Made by a program: the position numbers and the translations under genes
In this document: in pieces, positions 6,755 to 13,469 of the stretch
Layout of the letters: every line of letters begins with the position of its first letter
Numbering within the stretch: the stretch's first letter is position 1
The notes under the pieces: model-generated
The model's database searches: none
What the model saw: the letters and a program-made list of their open reading frames with translations, nothing else
Told to the model about the DNA's origin: nothing
NCBI GenBank assembly: GCA_003511885.1
Contig: DOIX01000375.1
Span: 1 to 18,859, forward strand
Direction: 5' to 3'
Length of the DNA: 18,859 nt
Origin: Cyanobacteria bacterium UBA11153
GTDB lineage: Bacteria; Cyanobacteriota; Cyanobacteriia; Cyanobacteriales; Coleofasciculaceae

Positions 6755-7002
6755 CAATTATTTTCAGCAATCTCAATAATTTCAATATTACTAGATAATT
6801 CTACTTCTTTATCAAACGTTATCGCGATATCAAAACACACCCCAGGACGAATATAGCCTAAATGGGATTGTGTCGGAATTATAATTTGGTCATCAAGGCT
6901 GTAATCTAGGCACAAAGAGCCGTAAATCCAGTCTATGATAATGCAAGAACTACTGTTGCCAACAAGTAGAAAATAACTTAGTAAATATTGGTTTAATCCC
7001 AT
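6754..7002 (-). CDS. Truncated immunity-like protein, N-terminal repeat only (copy 5)
   Basis: About 82 residues. From MGLNQYLLSYFLLVGNSS to SSNIEI it is almost identical to residues 1-75 of the 212-residue copy immediately upstream (MQLNQYLLGYFLLVGNSS...). It then jumps straight to IEIAENN, the terminal residues of a complete family member such as the 239-residue copy. It therefore looks like a recent duplicate that lost all of repeat 2 by deletion between two short IEI-encoding stretches. The ATG at 7002 is chosen because it aligns with the start of the neighbour; a GTG at 7029 would add nine unrelated residues. Its stop overlaps the next start (TGATG). A half-protein might still fold and bind, but it is more likely decaying. 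Confidence 0.6.
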   Translation of the reverse strand: MGLNQYLLSYFLLVGNSSSCIIIDWIYGSLCLDYSLDDQIIIPTQSHLGYIRPGVCFDIAITFDKEVELSSNIEIIEIAENN

Positions 7003-7025
7003 TGCTGTTAAGCTGTTAAATTTAA

Positions 7026-7136
7026 TCACATATTGCCTATTATATTAAATGATATAATGCAGCTACTCTCACCACCCATTAGAATAAAATAGCCGAGTAG
7101 TTTTCGGCTTAACTGTTTTTGACTTTCTTCTTTCAC
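7026..7136 (-). pseudogene. 5' remnant of an immunity-like gene
   Basis: The frame starts at a GTG that overlaps the stop of the 212-residue gene (GTGA). It encodes KEESQKQLSRKLLGYFILMG followed by GESSCII, clearly the first 28 residues of another family member (compare QQLLGYFILIGGYSSCIIFD in the 220-residue copy). It then runs into eight unrelated codons and a stop. The N-half duplicate at 7002-6754 follows directly. The join marks a recombination point between repeated gene copies. Confidence 0.65.
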
Positions 7137-7771
7137 AAATTAGAATCGGTAATTTCAATAGTGATTCTCTTAAGTAAATCCCCTTCATATTCGCCATAGA
7201 CAGGAAATTCTCTGTCATCTAATTTTGGTTTAATGTCAGCGATAACACCGACTCGGAAACCTATAGTTTCACCATCTGGTGGAACTGTTATTTGGGAATT
7301 ATTATAATCTATATTGCTCTCACACATCCGAATCATGTCTGTATCACAAATTAAAATTGCCTGTCCGGTAGCTGTGACATAACCCATTAATTTTCGTTCA
7401 TTTATCCTATTTTTGTATGAATAATTGTGATTTTGTTGATCGGTTATCATTTCTTGCCCCTTTATTATATCTATCGCTGGTATCCAAAGATCGATATCAA
7501 TAAAAACAGTTAAGATCGAGTCGTTTTTATAATTGGCATAAACAGGAATTTCGATATTACTAGGTGCTTCCACTTCTCTATCAAACGTTATTGCGATATC
7601 AAAACATACCCCAGGACGAATATAACCTAAATCGGATTGTGTCGGAATTATAATTTGGTCATCAAGACCGTAATCTAGGCACAAAGAGCCGTAATTCCAG
7701 TCTATGATAATACAAGAACTACTGTTGCCAACAAGTAAAAAATAGCCTAGTAAATATTGATTTAATTGCAT
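7133..7771 (-). CDS. Two-repeat immunity-like protein, copy 4 (follows orphan toxin 2)
   Basis: The 212-residue member is the shortest complete copy. Repeat 1 covers residues 5-99 (LLGYFLLVGNSSSCIIIDW ... EIPVYANYKNDS ... DLWIPAI). Repeat 2 covers 126-208 (RKLMGYVTATGQAILICDTD ... DREFPVYGEYEGDLLKRITI). It starts 66 bases after the stop of the orphan toxin at 7838-8977, the position expected for a cognate immunity gene. Its N-terminus begins directly with MQLNQYLLGYF, without the 8-10 extra residues found in the other copies. No strong Shine-Dalgarno is seen. Its first half was duplicated into the gene at 6754-7002. Neutralising the neighbouring nuclease is inferred, not shown. Confidence 0.75.
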   Translation of the reverse strand: MQLNQYLLGYFLLVGNSSSCIIIDWNYGSLCLDYGLDDQIIIPTQSDLGYIRPGVCFDIAITFDREVEAPSNIEIPVYANYKNDSILTVFIDIDLWIPAIDIIKGQEMITDQQNHNYSYKNRINERKLMGYVTATGQAILICDTDMIRMCESNIDYNNSQITVPPDGETIGFRVGVIADIKPKLDDREFPVYGEYEGDLLKRITIEITDSNL

Positions 7772-7837
7772 CTTATTTTTTTATTTTAAGTGTGGTTTAA
7801 GTTTGGCTTAGACTAAAGTAAAAAAATATGTTCTTGT

Positions 7838-8977
7838 TTAATCTAGCAACATCTTTACTATGTTGATTCCATTGTTTGCTGGTTCTGTATAAAATATATT
7901 AATGCCATATGGCAGGAATTTTTTGTTTTTCAATGCTGCTTCTTTGGCAGGAAATAAATAATTTAGAGATGTGACTTTAGCTACTTGTGTTGAATCTTTT
8001 AAATCTAACAATACATCCTTGCCAATATAGGAATTGTAGAATAGTGCTTGTTCTTCAGGAACAGCTTTATCGAATTGATGTTTGATCTCCCATATTTCTC
8101 CTGTAGATTTAATGAAACCATCTAACCTTTTTGGCTTACCTCCAGATACAGGAATCCAAGCTTTTTGTAAATTTTCTAAATTTGGAACATATAAACGAAC
8201 AAAATTTTCAAACATAGGTCTTTTTAATGCTGAACCTTGTCTGTCTTCAATTTTTACTATAGCCTCGGCTATTTCATTAAACCTATTGATATCAGGTCCA
8301 ATTTTGGAAGGAACTACAGCGTTCAAGTAGGCAGTAAAAGTTTCTTTAACATTTCTTGCTGTCATCCTGCTATCCATAAAGTCGGCTAACTTTCTGAAAT
8401 CGAGGTCTGTGAGCTGTGCCTGTTTAATAGCTTCGAGCATTGGCCCTTTTCGGAGTTTTGGCAAAAGAGCGGTTGTATTTACTCCTTGCGGCAGAGCGTT
8501 TAAAATATCATCTACTGACAACAACCTCTTTCCACCAGTAGCTCCCTTAACAGCAAGATTTCTAAGGTAACTTTGAATTTGCTGTATATCAACCTTACAA
8601 GGCGAAGCACACCCCAAAACCCGACGCATCGCCCCATGATTCAACTCACTAAAACGATCCCTCGCCCACCGAGGTAATTGCTTCAGCCTCTCAATCGCCT
8701 CCACACTCAAATCCTGCAAAATCTCCGCCGGAATCCGCAATACATTCGCTGCCCACTGACGCGCCACTAACAGCGGTTGGCTAGTTTTGAGTGCAATCCG
8801 CAACCTTTCAACCTTGTCACCTCCTAAAGTTTTTGCCTTCTGCCCCAACTCAATAACTTTAGGAAATTTAGCGAGAATTTCCGATAATTTCCCAGCCTTA
8901 GCCGCCCCTTTAATTACCGTGAGAATACCCTCACTGAAGACTAACATTACCAATTCAGCAATGGCATAACCACACAA
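7838..8977 (-). CDS. Orphan toxin cassette 2: pre-toxin region plus REase-like nuclease
   Basis: This is a 5'-truncated paralogue of the 825-residue toxin. Its first roughly 140 residues (CGYAIAELVMLVFSEGILT ... LGCASPCKVDIQ) are almost identical to residues 452-582 of the full-length protein. It then diverges into its own C-terminus with E257 (PMFENF), D286 (RLDGF) and E297-x-K299 in GEIWEIKH, a PD-(D/E)XK-like pattern, and ends with NYLFP and INIFYTEP. The frame is open from 9028, but only a TTG at 8977 serves as a conventional start and it has no Shine-Dalgarno. An in-frame TAA at 9029-9031 cuts it off from upstream. Homology to the full-length gene begins at KRWHFRG (about 9001), exactly where an immunity gene start is interrupted. 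It is probably a silent reserve cassette, expressed only after recombination. Translation as it stands is doubtful. Confidence 0.75.
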   Translation of the reverse strand: MCGYAIAELVMLVFSEGILTVIKGAAKAGKLSEILAKFPKVIELGQKAKTLGGDKVERLRIALKTSQPLLVARQWAANVLRIPAEILQDLSVEAIERLKQLPRWARDRFSELNHGAMRRVLGCASPCKVDIQQIQSYLRNLAVKGATGGKRLLSVDDILNALPQGVNTTALLPKLRKGPMLEAIKQAQLTDLDFRKLADFMDSRMTARNVKETFTAYLNAVVPSKIGPDINRFNEIAEAIVKIEDRQGSALKRPMFENFVRLYVPNLENLQKAWIPVSGGKPKRLDGFIKSTGEIWEIKHQFDKAVPEEQALFYNSYIGKDVLLDLKDSTQVAKVTSLNYLFPAKEAALKNKKFLPYGINIFYTEPANNGINIVKMLLD

Positions 8978-9000
8978 CCAACCCCGAAAATGCCAGCGTT
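8601..9000 (-). repeat. Pre-toxin DNA repeat, copy C
   Basis: This 400-base block aligns without gaps to 11313-11712 and 14221-14620 with only scattered differences. It encodes the KRWHFRGWLCGYAIAE to GCASP region. Downstream the toxin sequences diverge. Upstream, similarity stops at about 9000. Confidence 0.85.
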
Positions 9001-9045
9001 TTAGTTTAATTGTAGATTCAACTGCCCTTTAACTTCTATTTCCAT
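9001..9045 (-). pseudogene. Start fragment of an immunity-like gene cut by toxin cassette 2
   Basis: The ATG overlaps the stop of the 239-residue gene (TAATG), as elsewhere in this array. The frame gives MEIEVKGQLNLQLN and a stop. This resembles the start of the 220-residue copy (MELKIETRLTQQLLGYF), but where LLGYF should follow, the toxin pre-region DNA begins in another frame. The boundary suggests that the toxin cassette entered an existing immunity gene. The match is short, so this is a moderate call. Confidence 0.5.
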
Positions 9046-9764
9046 TAATTATTCTCAGCAATCTCAATAGTGATTCTCTTAAGTAAATCCCCTTCATATT
9101 CGCCATAAACAGGAAATTCTCTATCTTGTAATTCTTCAGGAATGAGAGCTATAACTCCAGCACGAAAACCTGGAGATTCTTCCCCATCTGCTGACACTAT
9201 AACTTGATTGCCGATACAATCATGGTATTCCCGACACATTCTGACAAAATCCATATCACAAATGAGGATGCCACCCCCTGTAGCAGTGGCGTAGCCGAAT
9301 TTATGGCGACGTAGAGCCTGTTTAGTTCCTAGCAAGCCACATAATTCTGGCTCAAATATTTTCTTTTTAATCTCCTCCTCTTGTGCTTCATCTAGAATCT
9401 TTAATGTGGGTATCCATTCCTCGATTTCTACAGAAATAATTGTGTGGGAATCTCCTGTAGCGATGGCATAAACGGGAATGTCGTATTCGCGAATTTCTTG
9501 TTCCTGTCTGTCATTGTCTCTCAATTCAATTGAAGGATAAACTCCAGCAGAAATGTATCCCAACTCGTGAAATCTCGGAAATCCAGGATCGATATCGGCA
9601 TCAGTCGGAATTATAATTTGCGGATGATTATCATCTCCACTAAAGTAATTTAAACTTTCTTTAGAGTATAACCAGTCCACAATCAAGCAACCACTAGAAC
9701 TACCATCAACCATAAAATAGCCTAGTAATTTTCTAGTTGCCGGATCTTTACTTTGTTGTTTCAT
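9045..9764 (-). CDS. Two-repeat immunity-like protein, copy 3
   Basis: A 239-residue complete family member. Repeat 1 covers 11-120 (RKLLGYFMVDGSSSGCLIVD, then PQIIIPTDADIDPG, GYISAGVYPSIEL, IPVYAIATGDS, IEEWIPTL). A charged linker spans about 121-150. Repeat 2 covers 154-235 (HKFGYATATGGGILICDMDF, SPGFRAGVIALIPEELQD, REFPVYGEYEGDLLKRITIE). Each repeat appears to alternate short beta strands with turns. It starts in an ATGA overlap with the 220-residue copy, so the two are translationally coupled behind orphan toxin 1. It is closest to the 236-residue copy in sequence. The second immunity gene behind one toxin may protect against a different variant; this is inference. Confidence 0.75.
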   Translation of the reverse strand: MKQQSKDPATRKLLGYFMVDGSSSGCLIVDWLYSKESLNYFSGDDNHPQIIIPTDADIDPGFPRFHELGYISAGVYPSIELRDNDRQEQEIREYDIPVYAIATGDSHTIISVEIEEWIPTLKILDEAQEEEIKKKIFEPELCGLLGTKQALRRHKFGYATATGGGILICDMDFVRMCREYHDCIGNQVIVSADGEESPGFRAGVIALIPEELQDREFPVYGEYEGDLLKRITIEIAENN

Positions 9765-10423
9765 GAATTAGAGTTAGCAATTTCAATAGTAATTCGTTTA
9801 AGTCTATTACCTTCATATTCACCATAGACAGGGATCTCTTTATCATCTATTGGCAGACTAAATCGAACTCCAATACGAAGCACGCTAGGGTTTTCTTCTG
9901 CCATCTCATCTGTAATTTGATTATTATAATCGGCACAATTAATACACAATTTAACCATATCCATATCACAGATTATAACTGCGCCACCAGTAGAAGTAAC
10001 GTAGCCAAGTAAATTCCGGATGATTTGGGAGCTTCTATTTGGCAATCCAGGCTGTTCAATATCTGTTGTTAACTTTTGTCTCTCTCCTATCCAAAGCTCA
10101 ATTTCAATAGTGATTCTTTTGAGAGAATCTCCTTCATACTCACCATAAACTGGAATTTCAGGCTCTAAAAGACTTGCAGAATCAAAACTATTCCCTTGAG
10201 CGTCGATTAATTCAATAGGATGCTGAACAGCAGCTAGAATATAACCTGATTCTGAGTGTTTCGTCGGAATTACAACTTGATAGTCATTATCGCTGTCACC
10301 CAAGTAATCTAGACACCGTGAACCGTAACCCCAGTCAAATATTATGCAGCTACTATAACCTCCTATAAGAATAAAATAGCCAAGTAATTGTTGCGTTAAT
10401 CGCGTCTCAATTTTTAGTTCCAT
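9761..10423 (-). CDS. Two-repeat immunity-like protein, copy 2 (follows orphan toxin 1)
   Basis: The 220-residue member shows the internal duplication most plainly. Repeat 1 (residues 13-112) ends EIPVYGEYEGDSLKRITIEI followed by ELWIGE. Repeat 2 (about 136-216) ends EIPVYGEYEGNRLKRITIEI, almost the same wording. In other copies only the second repeat keeps this form. It begins 136 bases after the stop of the orphan toxin at 10560-11762, so it is the likely cognate immunity gene. The ATG at 10423 has a weak, A-rich upstream region. Its stop overlaps the next ATG (ATGA). The acidic composition (many Glu/Asp) is common among nuclease inhibitors that mimic DNA, but that mechanism is only a suggestion. 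Confidence 0.75.
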   Translation of the reverse strand: MELKIETRLTQQLLGYFILIGGYSSCIIFDWGYGSRCLDYLGDSDNDYQVVIPTKHSESGYILAAVQHPIELIDAQGNSFDSASLLEPEIPVYGEYEGDSLKRITIEIELWIGERQKLTTDIEQPGLPNRSSQIIRNLLGYVTSTGGAVIICDMDMVKLCINCADYNNQITDEMAEENPSVLRIGVRFSLPIDDKEIPVYGEYEGNRLKRITIEIANSNS

Positions 10424-10559
10424 AAATTTTTATTTATCTCTAAATTAGAATCTATCAGAAGTTCTGCCGCAGCCTAGATTTCAATCATGAATAATTTGGA
10501 AATATGCTTTCTATCTAGAGGCCGATTAACTACTTATTGATTGATTGTCATAATTGACT

Positions 10560-11762
10560 TTATGGCAACTCTATTTTCATGATTGTATCATTAGATGGTT
10601 CTATAAAGAATACTTTAAATCCCCGTTTCTTTAGTTCTGCATAATTATTTATTGCTATCTCTTGAGTCGGGAATAAATAGCTGGCTGATCTCGCTACTGC
10701 TCCAGTATCATCTGCCATTTTGGAATCAATTATGGCTTTATAGTTATTCATCTTCTCCTGATCTAATTTTGCTGAAGGCTGGTATTTACAATCCCATAAT
10801 TCTCCTGTATCAGGGTTAAAAAAATCGGCTGTCCTAGTTTCTTTATACCCAGGACGTTTGAAAGTGGCTTTCTGTAGGTTTGTAAAGTCACGATCATACA
10901 GTTTCACAAAATTTTCAAACATTTGTCCTTTTGAAGAGCTAATTGAAGGTCCCTTTTGATTTAGCAATAATTCGTTGAATTTGTTGATATTCGGACCTGT
11001 TTTTGAGGGAACTAAAGCATTCAGATATCTAGTAAAGACATTTTTTGATTCTTGTTCATTACTGCTTAGATCTCTAGTTATAAAATCCCTAAGCTTTGCC
11101 AAGTCTAGATCTGTGATATCTGCCTTCTTGATGAAGTCCATTAAACCTGTTTTCTCTCTAGCGAGGACACTTCTTATTTTTGTTGTATCTAATAAATCAG
11201 TAGGAAGCGCATTAATCACTTCATCAGCAGTAGTCAACCTCTTCGCACCAGCAACAGCATCAGCCGCCAAATTCTTTAAATATCTCTCCACCTCCTGCAA
11301 ATTGACTAGACAAGGCGAAGCACACCCCAAAACCCGACGCATCGCCCCATGATTCAACTCACTAAAACGATCCCTCGCCCATCGAGGTAATTGCTTCAGC
11401 CTCTCAATCGCCTCCACACTCAAATCCTGCAAAATCTCTGCCGGAATTCGCAATACATTCCCTGCCCACTGACGCGCCACTAACAGCGGTTGGCTAGTTT
11501 TGAGTGCAATCCGTAACCTTTCAACCTTGTCACCTCCTAAAGTTTTTGCCTGCTGCGCCAACTCAGCAACTTTAGGAAATTTAGCGAGAATTTCTGATAA
11601 TTTCCCAGCCTTAGCCGCCCCCTTAATTGCTGTGAGAATACCCTCACTGAAGACTAACATTACCAATTCAGCAATAGCATAACCGCACAACCAACCCCGA
11701 AAATGCCACTGTTTGATAAAATCTGGTTGATTCCATTCCTCGGCTAAATGCCTTAAATACAA
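10560..11762 (-). CDS. Orphan toxin cassette 1: pre-toxin region plus REase-like nuclease
   Basis: This 400-residue paralogue of the C-terminal half of the 825-residue toxin starts at HLAEEWNQPD (full-length residues 431-440). Residues 20-190 are nearly identical to the full-length protein, including AELVMLVFSEGILT and LGCASPC. The C-terminus then diverges but keeps the nuclease pattern: E283 (QMFENF), D313 (TADFF), then D324-x-K326 in GELWDCKYQ, ending ASYLFP and KVFFIEPSN. Asp replaces Glu in the ExK position, which the PD-(D/E)XK fold allows. The only available start is a TTG at 11762, inside a 10-base overlap with the 290-residue gene, so translation would rely on coupling. It lacks the leader, SH3 and LysM-like parts, so it could not be delivered by itself. 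It is best read as an orphan cassette donating a new nuclease tip. Confidence 0.8.
   Translation of the reverse strand: MYLRHLAEEWNQPDFIKQWHFRGWLCGYAIAELVMLVFSEGILTAIKGAAKAGKLSEILAKFPKVAELAQQAKTLGGDKVERLRIALKTSQPLLVARQWAGNVLRIPAEILQDLSVEAIERLKQLPRWARDRFSELNHGAMRRVLGCASPCLVNLQEVERYLKNLAADAVAGAKRLTTADEVINALPTDLLDTTKIRSVLAREKTGLMDFIKKADITDLDLAKLRDFITRDLSSNEQESKNVFTRYLNALVPSKTGPNINKFNELLLNQKGPSISSSKGQMFENFVKLYDRDFTNLQKATFKRPGYKETRTADFFNPDTGELWDCKYQPSAKLDQEKMNNYKAIIDSKMADDTGAVARSASYLFPTQEIAINNYAELKKRGFKVFFIEPSNDTIMKIELP
11313..11712 (-). repeat. Pre-toxin DNA repeat, copy B
   Basis: This 400-base block is nearly identical to 14221-14620 and 8601-9000. Similarity to copy A continues at both ends: to about 11751 upstream (the HLAEEWNQPD codons), and to about 11210 downstream through the AADAVAGAKRLTT codons. 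Copy C is shorter on both sides. Confidence 0.85.
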
Positions 11763-12625
11763 CCTAGATCTCTTAAAGCTGCCACCTCATCTATACAAAT
11801 ATTTGATGGGTAGATAGTACTCTTGTAGTAGGAAACTTGTTGAGGAGTGAGTATGAAGCAAATCTTACTTTCCGGATCGAGGAAATGAAAGGGATAGAGA
11901 CTCAAGTCATCCCCCCACTGATAGTCCAATTCTCGCAAATCAACTATCAACCGACTTGGCCCAAGCGCATCACAAAACTGATTAAGTCGCCATTTGATCA
12001 AAAGAGCGTCCTCTGCTCCCGCTGAACCGTATCGATACTGCCCTTGAAATACAACATATCCTGAGTCTGAAACATCCCGATTATAGCGCCAAGTGTAACA
12101 CTCAAAGCCGATTGAACTAATATCCAAAGATACAGGTATCAGTTGAGGGGGAGGAAGTTGTGGTCTTTCCTGGATCTGGCGATATTTGTCCAGTCTGTAA
12201 TCCTTTAACTCAAAGGCTATGTCAGAAAATATGCTCTCATAATCAGTTGTAATTTCATTGGGAAAAAATGAACCATTAACTGTATCAAATGCTTCCGGAC
12301 GCACCACAACGCGCACTAGATATTGCCTGCTGCGGATTACTGACGGAACCACATCTAAAACTACATTTGTCTCAAAGCTGATTTGTCGCAGATCGAGAAT
12401 AATTCCCTTGCTGCTTTTCACAAGGCTAATAAGTTCTTCACTGCGCCAGCGCATAAAACAAATATCTTTCTCAATTGATGTTTCAGTGCCTAAAGTCCCA
12501 GAAAAAGAGCAGATTGGGATCTGAATTTTGCTTTTGGGCATAACCCAGGTACTACAGACATAGGTCAAGGATGAATTCTCCAGTGTTATGGGTTTTAGTT
12601 TGGGTAAATTTAGATTTATTGGCAC
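11753..12625 (-). CDS. Internally duplicated protein between toxin cassettes, possible second-type immunity protein
   Basis: I do not recognise this 290-residue protein as a named family. It is not related to the other immunity-like copies. It contains two similar halves: about 38-110 (CSFSGTLGTET, CFMRWRSEELISLVKSSKG, IILDLRQISFE) and about 190-262 (YVVFQGQYRYGSAG, LLIKWRLNQFCDALGPS, LIVDLRELDYQWGDDL). A loop rich in proline joins them. The hydrophobic-strand-plus-LDLR pattern suggests an alpha/beta fold. No signal peptide or membrane segment is seen. A GTG directly after the preceding TAA (TAAGTG) is the start. Its end overlaps orphan toxin 1 by ten bases, so its translation is tied to both neighbours. 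Position in an immunity array suggests protection against a toxin no longer present, but a different role is possible. Confidence 0.7.
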   Translation of the reverse strand: MPINLNLPKLKPITLENSSLTYVCSTWVMPKSKIQIPICSFSGTLGTETSIEKDICFMRWRSEELISLVKSSKGIILDLRQISFETNVVLDVVPSVIRSRQYLVRVVVRPEAFDTVNGSFFPNEITTDYESIFSDIAFELKDYRLDKYRQIQERPQLPPPQLIPVSLDISSIGFECYTWRYNRDVSDSGYVVFQGQYRYGSAGAEDALLIKWRLNQFCDALGPSRLIVDLRELDYQWGDDLSLYPFHFLDPESKICFILTPQQVSYYKSTIYPSNICIDEVAALRDLGCI

Positions 12626-13336
12626 TTAATTAGCCCGATCAATCTCAACAGTGATTCTCTTAAGTAAATCACCTTCATACTCCCCATAAACAGGAAATTC
12701 CCTATCTTGTAATTCTTCAGGAATATGAGCCACAACCCCAGTGCGAAAACCTGGACTTTCTCCTTCTGGCGGTGCTATAATTTCGTTGTCGTCGCTCAGA
12801 CAATTGTGGTAATTGCGGCACAGTCTCACCAAATCCATATTACAAATTAGAATTCCACCCCCTGTAGCACTAACATAGCCGAATAACTTGCGAGTCAGGT
12901 GATTTCTAGTTTCTATCCAGTCAAATTCTTCGGTTTGTACGGTAGGTTGTGGCTCCTCATCTACAATTTCTAATCTGGGTATCCACCCTTCGATGTCCAC
13001 ATAAATACTTGTAGGGAAATCTCCTTTACTGATGACATAAACTGGAATATCAACGTATTCAGTAATTTCTGCTTCCTGTCTGCCATCAGATCTTAAATCA
13101 ATTGAGGGATATACTCCAGCGGGAATGTATCCCAATTCATAGTATCTCGGCACTCTAGGATCGCTCTCGGCATCAGTGGGAATAATAATTTGAGGATACT
13201 CCTCATCTCCACTGGGATAATCTAGACTCTCTACGCAATAACGCCAGTCAACTATTAAACAAGCACCATAAATGCTATCAACCATAAAATAGCCAAGTAA
13301 CTTTCTGTGCAACGGCTGTTGACTTTCTCGTTCCAT
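12626..13336 (-). CDS. Two-repeat immunity-like protein, copy 1 (follows the full-length toxin)
   Basis: A 236-residue complete member, first behind the 825-residue toxin and so the likely cognate immunity protein. Repeat 1 covers 11-119 (RKLLGYFMVDSIYGACLIVD, PQIIIPTDAESDPRVP, YIPAGVYPSIDL, VDIPVYVISKGD, IEGWIPRL). Repeat 2 covers 149-232 (RKLFGYVSATGGGILICNMD, PGFRTGVVAHIPEELQD, REFPVYGEYEGDLLKRITVE). The ATG at 13336 has a good Shine-Dalgarno (AGAGGAT), the best in the island apart from the toxin's. A 133-base gap separates it from the toxin stop, enough for its own promoter, but I see no convincing -35/-10 pair. An independently expressed antidote would fit a toxin-immunity pair. Confidence 0.78.
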   Translation of the reverse strand: MERESQQPLHRKLLGYFMVDSIYGACLIVDWRYCVESLDYPSGDEEYPQIIIPTDAESDPRVPRYYELGYIPAGVYPSIDLRSDGRQEAEITEYVDIPVYVISKGDFPTSIYVDIEGWIPRLEIVDEEPQPTVQTEEFDWIETRNHLTRKLFGYVSATGGGILICNMDLVRLCRNYHNCLSDDNEIIAPPEGESPGFRTGVVAHIPEELQDREFPVYGEYEGDLLKRITVEIDRAN

Positions 13337-13469
13337 ATATCCTCTTGTTGGATTGTCACCTTTTGTTCAGTCAATAAAGTAGTGCTATCTCTAGTCAAGT
13401 AGTAGTGGAAAATCTCTATAATAGACATGGGTTATCTACTTAGTTATGAGCGCTTTTCAAGATTTCCTG

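Noticed and set aside
8082..8330. Plus-strand frames inside the toxin genes (also near 8787, 10975, 11500, 13945, 14407)
   Set aside because: They recur at the same place in each toxin copy only because the underlying DNA is repeated; they are antisense shadows with no start signals.
6053..13336. CRISPR-like array suggested by recurring 60-base similarities
   Set aside because: The recurrences are coding repeats of a protein family at irregular kilobase spacing, not short direct repeats with spacers, and no cas gene is present.
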